Shown here piece after piece: positions 43,735 to 52,305 of a DNA stretch of 64,000 bases; position 1 is the stretch's first letter; each line of letters begins with the position of its first letter. Both the position numbers and the translations under genes were made by a program. The notes under the pieces are model-generated. The model made no database searches. It was not told where the DNA came from and worked only from the letters and a program-made list of their open reading frames with translations. The stretch is from Sphingobacteruim zhuxiongii (lineage in GTDB: Bacteria > Bacteroidota > Bacteroidia > Sphingobacteriales > Sphingobacteriaceae), in the NCBI RefSeq assembly GCF_009557615.1, contig NZ_CP045652.1:744001-808000 (forward strand), written 5' to 3'.

Positions 43735-44400
43735 CTAATGCTTAACAATTTGCCCGTCGAGCAAATCTATAATTCTTTTACCGTACTCAGCGTTCTTTTC
43801 AGAGTGCGTAACCTGAATAATTGTTACGCCTTCATTGTTCAATTGTTTGAAGAGATCCATTACTTCTTCGCCCTGTTTGGAGTTTAGGTTTCCGGTTGGT
43901 TCATCGGCCAACAGTAATTGTGGGGAGCCGGCTAAAGCACGTGCGATACCAACAATCTGTTGCTGTCCACCTGATAATTGTGCTGGAAACAGATCTTTCT
44001 TTCCCACTATATTAAACCGGTCTAACATATCACTAACAATCGCCTTTCGTTCGGAAGAGGAGATATTCTTGTAGATTAACGGAGTTTCAATGTTTTCATA
44101 GACCGTCAGTTCATCGATTAAATGGTATGATTGAAAGACATAGCCTATATGTGATTGAAATAATTGATTTCGTTTCTTAGTTTTCATAGCTAGTACATCT
44201 TCGTCCATAAAGAAGTACTTACCTTCATCAGGTTCATCTAGCATGCCAATTACATTGAGTAGGGTAGATTTTCCGGAGCCTGAAGGCCCCATAATAGACA
44301 CAAAGTCACCCTCTTCAATTTCTAGATTAATATCTTTTAAAACGAAGGATTTGCTGTTTCCTAGGGAATACCATTTGAATATATTTTCTAATTTAATCAT
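43735..44400 (-). CDS. MacB/LolD-type ABC ATPase of the distal efflux pair
   Basis: 221 residues. Walker A GPSGSGKSTLLN (about 39-50), Q-loop FQSYHLIDELTVYEN, Walker [12 protein letters not shown] and H-loop VTHSEKNAEYG. The signature reads LSGGQQQIVGIARAL, where the usual R after QQQ and A before IARAL are Ile and Gly. It serves FtsX/MacB-type permeases, here presumably the one at 44501-46885, 100 bases upstream in the same operon. Confidence 0.9.
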   Translation of the reverse strand: MIKLENIFKWYSLGNSKSFVLKDINLEIEEGDFVSIMGPSGSGKSTLLNVIGMLDEPDEGKYFFMDEDVLAMKTKKRNQLFQSHIGYVFQSYHLIDELTVYENIETPLIYKNISSSERKAIVSDMLDRFNIVGKKDLFPAQLSGGQQQIVGIARALAGSPQLLLADEPTGNLNSKQGEEVMDLFKQLNNEGVTIIQVTHSEKNAEYGKRIIDLLDGQIVKH

Positions 44401-44500
44401 GTTCGTACTTTGTTCGTTCTTTGTATGTACTTTTAATGTCTGATGTTGTTGATTGTTGGAGTTTCTTATTCACCTTCTTGAAGGCTTTCTCTTGGTTCTC

Positions 44501-46885
44501 CTATTCATCTCTCAAACTATCCACAGGATTGGCTTTTGCAGCTTTTACGGCTTGTGTTCCGATTGTCGCAAAAGAAACGAAAAGCGTAATTAGTCCCGCT
44601 AATAGGAACACCCACCATTCCATATTGGTATGGAAGGCAAAATTGTTGAGCCATGTATTCATTACCAGAAAGCCTAATGGTACAGCTAAAAGGAAAGCGA
44701 TACTAATCATCCCGACATAGTCAGCCGTTAGTAATCCGACAATTTTGCTGATTGAAGCTCCCAACACCTTCCGAACACCGATTTCTTTAACTCTTTTTTT
44801 AGTGGCATAAGCGGAAAGAGCAAATAGACCTATACAGGCAATGCTGATTGTGATAATCGCAAAGAGCTGCATAATCTTGGTCGTTTGTTGTTCTTGTTGA
44901 TATAGTTTCGCATAATCATCGTCTAAGAAATGAGACTCGAAAGTACTATTCGGTTTCAGGGATTTCCACACGGACGCAATTTCATCTAATGCTATTTTCG
45001 TATTTGCATTGGTATCCAGTTTTACGAAGATATTGCCAAAGTAATTGTACTCTGGAAATAAAATAACAGGTTGAATCTCGTCACGAAGGGATGCGAAATT
45101 AAAATTATCAACGACAGTTTTTACCGTTCCTTTTCGACCATTTAAGACTATTCGCTTCCCGATCGCTTGCTCTGCTGTCCAGCCTAAACTCGTTGCAGTA
45201 TTTTTGTTAATGATGAAAGCATAAGAACGATTCGCTCTTGTATCTATCGCTTTCGTTATATCAGCGTCACTGAGACTTTCTCCTGTCAAAATAGGTATTT
45301 CAAAAACGGATAAGAAGTCTTTTTCAATAGGAATAGCGGTCAGGCTAAATGAGAAGTCGCTGGGCTTTCCTTCAGCCTCCGTTATTGTATAGCCTCCTTG
45401 AATATTAATAGGAGAGTCATATGAAGCAGAAACAAACTTGACGGATGGTTTCGCTAACAGCATATTCTTAAGGGTTTCTCGCTCTTTTTGATTCCATACA
45501 TCTCCATCGAGTACGATTATACGATCTCTATTTAATCCAGTATTTGTATTCTGTAAATATTGCATCTGCCTGTATGCAAAAAATGTACATATCACTAAGA
45601 ATATAGAAATTGTGTATTGGAAGGTAATTAGGATATTAGAAAGGTTGAATTTGGAAATTCTTGTAGAGAGTTTACCTTTAAGTATTTTGATTGGACGATA
45701 CTGTGCAATTAACCAAGCGGGCCAACCACTCGCTAAAAAGGAAAGGACAATAAAGAATAATGCAATAAAACCATAGAAAAGTGGCTCTCTCCAAATATCT
45801 AATTCCATCTGCATCCCTAAGTAAAGGGAAAATATTGGAAACAGGAGATATGCTAGTAATAGGCCGATAGTGAGACTTATAAATACGACTAAACTTCCCT
45901 CAAATAGAAATTGTTTAAATATGGAATCTTTGCTTGCGCCTAAGACCTTCTTAACACCTATCTCTTTAGCTCGTGCAGTAGCTTGTGCTAAAGATAGATT
46001 CATAAAGTTAATACAGGATATTAATAGTAAAGCAAAAGCCAAACAAGCGAAGACGTAAATATAAATGAGGTTTCCAGTTCCAGCCGATTTCGAATGAAGA
46101 TGTAAATCGGCGATACGCTCCATTTGTAATTTGAAGTGAAATCCTTGCGCAAATTCCTGCTTAAACATTTCTTCAATGCGCTGGTTGAATTTCTTTTCTA
46201 GCTTGCTAAGCTGACTTGGATCTTTCATTAATAGAAAGGTTTGATCATTAGCAGATCCCCAATTCTCTTCTTTGTAGCGTTCCAACGCGGTATTTGATAA
46301 TAGTGCCGAGAACTGAATTTCAGAAAATGTAGGTGGATTCTCGATCACAGCAGTGATCATTCGGTCGGTATCATCAATTCTTAAGGTTTTTCCAATTGGA
46401 TCTACATTCGGAAAATATTTGTCCGCAAGTCCCTTGGTTAATACAATAGCGTTGGGATTCAACAAGGGTTGCTCTGGATCGCCAGCAATTATCCTATAGC
46501 CCAGAACTTTTAAAAAATCGGCATCTACGAATTTTAGCTTACTCTCTTTAACCCACTCATTTCCATTTTTGACTAATGCCGCGTCGTTATATTGATACAT
46601 CCTAACAGCTTTTTCCACTTCTGGGAATTCACGTTGAAGGGTAGGAGCAACAGCAGTTGGAGTTACGATCGATTGCTGATACTCTTGCGTATCTCCAGAT
46701 TTGAAGGCGGCTGATACGAATGCAATACGATTATGGTTGCTTAAAAATCGGTCATACGTTGACTCGTGATAGATATAACCTGCTAACAATAAGAAGCAAG
46801 TGATGCCTAGGCTAAAACCTAAGATGTTAATCACAGAAAATCCTCTGTTTTTTCGAATGTTACGCCACGCTATTTTTAGATACAT
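44501..46885 (-). CDS. FtsX/MacB-type ABC permease (fifth of five)
   Basis: 794 residues with two FtsX units. TM1 near 20-40, a long periplasmic part, a TM cluster with ARAKEIGVKKVLGASKDSIF, a second periplasmic part, then the last TM cluster with KKRVKEIGVRKVLGASISKI. Ends NPVDSLRDE, shared with its paralogs. Has its own upstream regulatory element (46989-47105) and is followed by an ATPase. Probable subunit of a tripartite export or peptide-handling system. Confidence 0.92.
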   Translation of the reverse strand: MYLKIAWRNIRKNRGFSVINILGFSLGITCFLLLAGYIYHESTYDRFLSNHNRIAFVSAAFKSGDTQEYQQSIVTPTAVAPTLQREFPEVEKAVRMYQYNDAALVKNGNEWVKESKLKFVDADFLKVLGYRIIAGDPEQPLLNPNAIVLTKGLADKYFPNVDPIGKTLRIDDTDRMITAVIENPPTFSEIQFSALLSNTALERYKEENWGSANDQTFLLMKDPSQLSKLEKKFNQRIEEMFKQEFAQGFHFKLQMERIADLHLHSKSAGTGNLIYIYVFACLAFALLLISCINFMNLSLAQATARAKEIGVKKVLGASKDSIFKQFLFEGSLVVFISLTIGLLLAYLLFPIFSLYLGMQMELDIWREPLFYGFIALFFIVLSFLASGWPAWLIAQYRPIKILKGKLSTRISKFNLSNILITFQYTISIFLVICTFFAYRQMQYLQNTNTGLNRDRIIVLDGDVWNQKERETLKNMLLAKPSVKFVSASYDSPINIQGGYTITEAEGKPSDFSFSLTAIPIEKDFLSVFEIPILTGESLSDADITKAIDTRANRSYAFIINKNTATSLGWTAEQAIGKRIVLNGRKGTVKTVVDNFNFASLRDEIQPVILFPEYNYFGNIFVKLDTNANTKIALDEIASVWKSLKPNSTFESHFLDDDYAKLYQQEQQTTKIMQLFAIITISIACIGLFALSAYATKKRVKEIGVRKVLGASISKIVGLLTADYVGMISIAFLLAVPLGFLVMNTWLNNFAFHTNMEWWVFLLAGLITLFVSFATIGTQAVKAAKANPVDSLRDE

Positions 46886-46988
46886 TGGAAGAAAATTAAA
46901 TAAGAGCCTTAAACGTCAATATATAAAAGCGGTTTATATCCTGGATAAATGCATTAATTACTACAAACACCTAAGGTATTAGTACCGT

Positions 46989-47105
46989 AAAAAGAGAATT
47001 ACAAGGTAATTGCCAAAGTTGTAATATTTTGTTATTCAATTGTTTGTGTTTATGATCTATCTTGTTATCATTCGATTTCGGACACATCTCGTGCGATTAT
47101 GGAGA
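46989..47105 (-). promoter_or_regulatory. Putative sigma54 promoter plus NtrC-type sites upstream of the fifth permease
   Basis: Within the 317-base gap 46886-47202, which holds no gene. Minus-strand TTTGGCA (GG at 47014-47013) with TTGTA 10 bases on resembles a -24/-12 element. Dyad-like sites CATTCG-ATTT-CGGACA (47069-47084; 9 of 12 positions) and CGTGCG-ATTA-TGGAGA (47090-47105; 7 of 12) are centred 63 and 84 bp upstream of the GG, the same spacing as at the other two promoters of this locus. Each match alone is weak. Confidence 0.5.
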
Positions 47106-47202
47106 GAAATTTATTTACATATTCTTATGTGTATTCAATTTCCCAGACGTATGTACTCGAGTCAATTTTCTTTAAGTGATGAGATCGGTTAATTGCTCAA
47201 CA

Positions 47203-49599
47203 TTATTCGTCCCTCAAGCTATCGACTGGATTTGTCCTTGCGGCTTTAAAGGTTTGCCAGGCGATAGTTATCATGGCAAATCCTAATGCTGTACTACCTG
47301 CTAACACAAGCATCCACCACTGAATCTCTATTCGAAATGCGAAGCTTTGGAGCCAATTATTCATGATAAACCATGAAATTGGAGCACCTATGAGGAATGC
47401 TATGCTAATAAGCTTGATGAAGTTTTTGGAAAGTAATAAAATGATATTACCGATTGAAGAACCAAGTACTCTACGTATACCTATTTCTTTGATTTTTCCA
47501 TTGATCAGGAGTATCGTCAATGCGAATAATCCTAAGCATGAAATAATAATAGCCACTGAAGCCCCGGCAATAACAATCTTTGCAAATCGGCGTTCATTTT
47601 TATATTGGTTCTGCGTGTTTTCATCCAAATAGCTTGCTGCAAAACTCGCTTTGGGGTTTATCGTCTTCCATGTCTTTTCAACATTCTGTAACGTTTGACT
47701 CAGGTTGTCAGTTTCAACTCGTACAAAAAGATATTGAAGCGGGAAACCAGATGGGTTTATCGACATAGTTAACGGACCAACTTTTTGTTTAAGGTCATCA
47801 AAGTTGAAATTGTCGACTATCCCAATGACAGTGGGCGAACCGTCCATTTGTAATTGCTTGCCTAAAATTGCCTTTTCCCCGCCAACGAGAGCCGCCATTT
47901 CTTTATTGATTAATACAGCGTTAGAATCTGTCCCAAAGGAACGGTCAAAGTCTCGACCAGCGAGGAGCTTAATGTCCAATGTTTTTAAATAATCATAATC
48001 TATATTGAGGAAATTGGTAATAACTTCTTTTCCTTCGTGGTCAAAACCGAATCTGCTTGTCGACGTGCTTCCATCTCTACCTTGTCCTAAATTAATATCA
48101 GTTCCTGTGATACTTTTTACCCAAGGATAGGCGGATAACTCGACACGCATACGAGCCAAAAGCTGACGACTATCGACACCGCTACCTATTGGAATGCTAA
48201 TCACTTCGTTTTTATTGAAGCCCAAAGGTCTATTTGCCAAGTAATGGAGCTGGGAGCTTATTACAATGGTTGCAATACAGAGTATTATCGCAATTGCGAA
48301 TTGCAATACAGTTAAACTGTTCTGCATGTGAGTAGACTTAAGCTTACCCGTCCCTTTTAAACTTTCAATGATATTTGCACTCGATATTCGCATTGCTGGA
48401 TATCCGCCGGTAATTACGGTTAGAAGAAGAAAAGACGAAAGAAATATAATAATATTTAAGGGCTTAAAAAGCTGTGTGATGCTGAAATTATACCCCAAGG
48501 TCGCATTATATTCCGGCAATATTATAGCGGTCAATAGCAAGCCTAATATTAACCCTATTAAGCATATTAGAAAGGACTCTATCCAGAGCTGTTTAAATAA
48601 TTGAAAGGTTGTTCCTCCGATAGTTTTTCTGGTTCCGATTTCTTTAATTCGAGTCAGCGAATTGGCAAGCGAAAGGTTTACAAAATTAGAACCTGCAATA
48701 AACATGATCAGTCCAGCTATTAATAGCAAAATCCAAGGGAAATTAGCTGTGCTATTCGAACCAGTTCTCAAATCGCTTAGATGCAGATCGCGAAGAGGTA
48801 GTAAATGTATACTGAGGTATTTTCCATTTTTGTCAAGCATTGCGCCATCGCGTTTTAGTTTTCCTATTTCATCTTTGTAATGCGTATCTAGGAAGGATTG
48901 CGCAGCAATGGTAAATTGTTGGACATTAAGTTTTGGACTCTTAACTTTGACAAACACAAAATGATCTTTGTGTCCCCAATCCATACTCCTGGCTTGAAAA
49001 TTTGGTAGATTCTCAACGCGTGATAGGCTATTGTAGTGGATATTAGAATTTGAGGGGGCATTCTCTATAACTGCGCTAATCACACGGTTTTCCCATTCTC
49101 CAGATTGGTTTAATTCGATAGGCCTACCGATAATATTTGTGCTTCCATATAAACTCATTGCGGTATTCTCATCAAGAATAACCCCATCTAACATGTCAAG
49201 CCCTTTTTTATTTCCCTGAATCAACTTGAAATCAAATATGTTGAAGAACGATTGATCGACAGATCTGTTGATGCTGCGCACTTCCTTATTGTCATTTCTG
49301 AGCAAGACATGGTTTTGGTAAACGCGCGTGACGTTCTCGACGTCTGGCAGTTCTTTTTTCATCAATGGAGCTAAAGGTGCGGCAACGCTTGGGTTATATT
49401 CGACACCACCCTGACTGTTGCTTTCCATGTAGACCATTCCGATTCGCTCCGTATCTTTATGGAATCTATCAAACGACAGCTCGAACATGGCTGTCAAGAA
49501 TAAGATTGTCGATGTTGTAATCGCAATCGCGAAGCCGAAAACTTGTATAAAGCTTAATGACTTAGTTTTTAGTATGGTGCGAAAAGCTATTTTTAACAT
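47203..49599 (-). CDS. FtsX/MacB-type ABC permease (fourth of five)
   Basis: 798 residues with the double FtsX layout: TRIKEIGTRKTIGGTTFQLF in the first TM cluster, GKIKEIGIRRVLGSSIGNI in the second, and the shared end NPVDSLRDE. The least like the others in its middle (two-part GG). No gene in the 250 bases upstream (49600-49850), and no clear promoter there. Confidence 0.92.
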   Translation of the reverse strand: MLKIAFRTILKTKSLSFIQVFGFAIAITTSTILFLTAMFELSFDRFHKDTERIGMVYMESNSQGGVEYNPSVAAPLAPLMKKELPDVENVTRVYQNHVLLRNDNKEVRSINRSVDQSFFNIFDFKLIQGNKKGLDMLDGVILDENTAMSLYGSTNIIGRPIELNQSGEWENRVISAVIENAPSNSNIHYNSLSRVENLPNFQARSMDWGHKDHFVFVKVKSPKLNVQQFTIAAQSFLDTHYKDEIGKLKRDGAMLDKNGKYLSIHLLPLRDLHLSDLRTGSNSTANFPWILLLIAGLIMFIAGSNFVNLSLANSLTRIKEIGTRKTIGGTTFQLFKQLWIESFLICLIGLILGLLLTAIILPEYNATLGYNFSITQLFKPLNIIIFLSSFLLLTVITGGYPAMRISSANIIESLKGTGKLKSTHMQNSLTVLQFAIAIILCIATIVISSQLHYLANRPLGFNKNEVISIPIGSGVDSRQLLARMRVELSAYPWVKSITGTDINLGQGRDGSTSTSRFGFDHEGKEVITNFLNIDYDYLKTLDIKLLAGRDFDRSFGTDSNAVLINKEMAALVGGEKAILGKQLQMDGSPTVIGIVDNFNFDDLKQKVGPLTMSINPSGFPLQYLFVRVETDNLSQTLQNVEKTWKTINPKASFAASYLDENTQNQYKNERRFAKIVIAGASVAIIISCLGLFALTILLINGKIKEIGIRRVLGSSIGNIILLLSKNFIKLISIAFLIGAPISWFIMNNWLQSFAFRIEIQWWMLVLAGSTALGFAMITIAWQTFKAARTNPVDSLRDE

Positions 49600-49850
49600 A
49601 ATTTCAAGTTTATTATCAACTGTTTATGCTCGTCGTTGATTTCCCTGTTATCAATTTTAATTATTTATCTCTCAAACGCTTTATTGACCTCATCGTAGCT
49701 TTTTGAAGTATCGGATCCATTCGTAGCATAAGCGATAAGTCTCCTGACATTAACAGCTAGCATGAATAATCAGCAAGGTATTTGGATTCTATAGGAGAAA
49801 TCCACTAGCATGCTACACACGCTTGAATTATAAGTACTAGTTGAACTACA

Positions 49851-52235
49851 CTATTCATTTCTTAGGCTTGTCACAGGATTAGCTATTGCCGCTTTTATTG
49901 ATTGCCAGCTAATGGTCAAGAAGGTAATCATAAGCGCTAATACACCAGTTAGGACAAAAACCCACCAAGATATCCCGGCACTATAGCTGTAATCAGCTAG
50001 CCAAATATTCATAGCATACCAAGCGATAGGAGATGCTATAATAAACGAGATGCTGACTAAGATCAAGAACTCGCGCGAAAGTAGCCCTGTTACCTGTAGA
50101 ACTGAAGCACCCAAAACTTTACGAATACCAATTTCTTTTGTTCTATTTTCGGCGAGATACGCTGCTAATCCAAAGAGACCTAAGCATGAAATTAGTATGG
50201 TAAGGATTGCAAACAGCGTCACTAATTTTGCAGTACGTTCTGCTGATGCGAATTTCCAAGCATAGCTTTCATCAACAAAGGTGTAGTTAAATTCATAATC
50301 GGGATTAACCTTCTTGAGTACCTCTTCAACCTTTCCCAGACTCGCTTTGGTGTCAAATTGTTCGCTCAACTTCATATGAAGCGTCGTCGCGTAGTAGCCT
50401 CTCGGTCCACAAATCATCATTGGTTGGATTTTATCCATAAACGGTGACTCAAATACAAAGTCTTTAACAATACCAACGATCTTATAATTGTCTTCTTTAT
50501 AGCCGACATGGTTCAGTAGTTTACCAATTGGATCTTTGATACGCATCGCATTAATAGCTGATTCGTTTAATAAGACAGCACTGGTATCCGTAGGGAACTT
50601 GTTGACATCTATATCTCGGCCTTCAATGATTTTAAGCCCCATTGTTTTTACCAGATCTGCATCTGTTCCAAACTTGATAAACGTTATCTGTCCATCTTGC
50701 TTATTGCTACCATCCCATTCCAAACCCCACTGATCACTCCATCTCTCGGTAATTGGACTAAGGCTTTTTGTCATTGTGCTAACAGCGCCAGTATTTAGAA
50801 TTTCTTGTTTTATAAGGTCATAGTTACTACGTATTTTTCCTTCGATCGGAATATAGATCAATTGCTCTCGATCATAGCCTGACTCGCGGTCTAACCCATA
50901 ACGAATTTGATTGTAGATAATGATAGTCGAAATGATTAGGATCATAGCGAAAGTGAATTGCAAAACTACTAGTACTTTTCGCGCGGATACCGTATTTCTT
51001 GCAGATTTATATGTTCCCTTTAATACTTTAATTGGATTGAAAGAAGAAAGGAAAAATGCAGGATAACTACCCGCCAAGAGTCCCGTAAACAAGATAAACC
51101 CAATACTGAATAGCCAAAAGCTAGGGTCCTGTATTGGAACAATCAATTTACCTCCAACCAATTGATTATAGTGAGGGATCGTCAAATAGACGATAACCAT
51201 GGCCAATATGAAGGATAGAAAACTGAGGAATAGACTTTCGAAGATAAATTGCATGATTAATCCGGCTTTCGTTACGCCGACTACCTTGCGAATACCAACT
51301 TCCTTCGCTCGTTTTTCACTCTTAGCCGTACTAAGATTCATAAAGTTAATACAGGCGATAAGTAATATAAATCCTGCGATAACACTAAAAAGTCGAATTT
51401 TATTGATTTCACCGCCGACTAAATAGCCGTTGATATCCTTATTGAATAAATATTTTTTATCAATGCGATGTAAGAAGGGTTCGGCTGTAATAGGAAGTCC
51501 CTTGTCTTTAGTATTATTGCGTGCTAAATTCTTAATTTTCTGATCAACTTTAGTTGATGAGGCACCAGGTTTTAGCAAGACGTAACTTGTTGTAGAGAAA
51601 GCCCCCCAGCTATCGTTTTCCGGATTAATTTGAGCTTTATAGGATCGCGGTAATAAATATTTAAAACTGAATTTAGTGTTATTAGGTAGGTCTTTCAAAA
51701 TGCCCGTGACCGTAAATTGAGAAGCCGAGTCTAACGTAAGGGTTTTGCCCATTGCATTCTGATTGCCGAACAGAGACTTTGCGAATGATTCAGTTAAAAC
51801 AATATCAGATGGGTTTTTTAGTGCAGCTTTTGAATTGCCTTGAAGAAGTGGAAAGCTAAACATCTCTAGAAAAACACTATCGACTACAGCTCCATAGCCT
51901 TTTAGTTTTTTATCGCCGTTCGTTATTAGATTTGAACTCCCATTATACATAGTCACGGCTTCTACCTCCGGATAATCCGTTTTCAAAGTTTTAGACAAGA
52001 CCATTTGAGTATTATTATTTACCCAAGTCTTTTTGCCGTCAGTATCGCGATTATAGATAACATATAATCGCTCTGATTTCTCGTGAAACTTATCCATGCT
52101 GTATTCTCGCTGAATCCATAGAATGATCAGCAGTGCCGCAGCCGTACCGATTGTTAATCCAATGATATTAATGAAGGAGAATGCTTTATTCTTCGCGAGG
52201 CTACGGAAAAGTATTTTGAAGTAATTGCGAATCAT
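49851..52235 (-). CDS. FtsX/MacB-type ABC permease (third of five)
   Basis: 794 residues, double FtsX layout. EKRAKEVGIRKVVGVTKAGLI and ENRTKEIGIRKVLGASVLQV mark the two TM clusters; ends NPVTSLRNE. Closest to the first permease (54931): both have FMNLSTA(K/Q)SEKRAKEV, PAFFLSSF and the C-terminal KKYNPDY-type region, so they are probably a recent pair. Confidence 0.92.
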   Translation of the reverse strand: MIRNYFKILFRSLAKNKAFSFINIIGLTIGTAAALLIILWIQREYSMDKFHEKSERLYVIYNRDTDGKKTWVNNNTQMVLSKTLKTDYPEVEAVTMYNGSSNLITNGDKKLKGYGAVVDSVFLEMFSFPLLQGNSKAALKNPSDIVLTESFAKSLFGNQNAMGKTLTLDSASQFTVTGILKDLPNNTKFSFKYLLPRSYKAQINPENDSWGAFSTTSYVLLKPGASSTKVDQKIKNLARNNTKDKGLPITAEPFLHRIDKKYLFNKDINGYLVGGEINKIRLFSVIAGFILLIACINFMNLSTAKSEKRAKEVGIRKVVGVTKAGLIMQFIFESLFLSFLSFILAMVIVYLTIPHYNQLVGGKLIVPIQDPSFWLFSIGFILFTGLLAGSYPAFFLSSFNPIKVLKGTYKSARNTVSARKVLVVLQFTFAMILIISTIIIYNQIRYGLDRESGYDREQLIYIPIEGKIRSNYDLIKQEILNTGAVSTMTKSLSPITERWSDQWGLEWDGSNKQDGQITFIKFGTDADLVKTMGLKIIEGRDIDVNKFPTDTSAVLLNESAINAMRIKDPIGKLLNHVGYKEDNYKIVGIVKDFVFESPFMDKIQPMMICGPRGYYATTLHMKLSEQFDTKASLGKVEEVLKKVNPDYEFNYTFVDESYAWKFASAERTAKLVTLFAILTILISCLGLFGLAAYLAENRTKEIGIRKVLGASVLQVTGLLSREFLILVSISFIIASPIAWYAMNIWLADYSYSAGISWWVFVLTGVLALMITFLTISWQSIKAAIANPVTSLRNE

Positions 52236-52305
52236 GGGCTTTATAAGTTAGCGTCTCTTTGTAATAAAAGAAACCGGTAAAAATATCTATTCAATATTCT
52301 GGATT

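Noticed and set aside
43695..43748. TTG start of the SirB1-like gene
   Set aside because: It lies inside the ATPase 3' end; the GTG at 43694 begins the conserved sequence VNEKEIKALISLL.
49760..49790. A TTGC-type -12 element (minus strand, near 49775) before the fourth permease
   Set aside because: No GG at the -24 distance and no TGTTCG-type dyad 62 to 84 bases upstream, so it was not counted with the other three.
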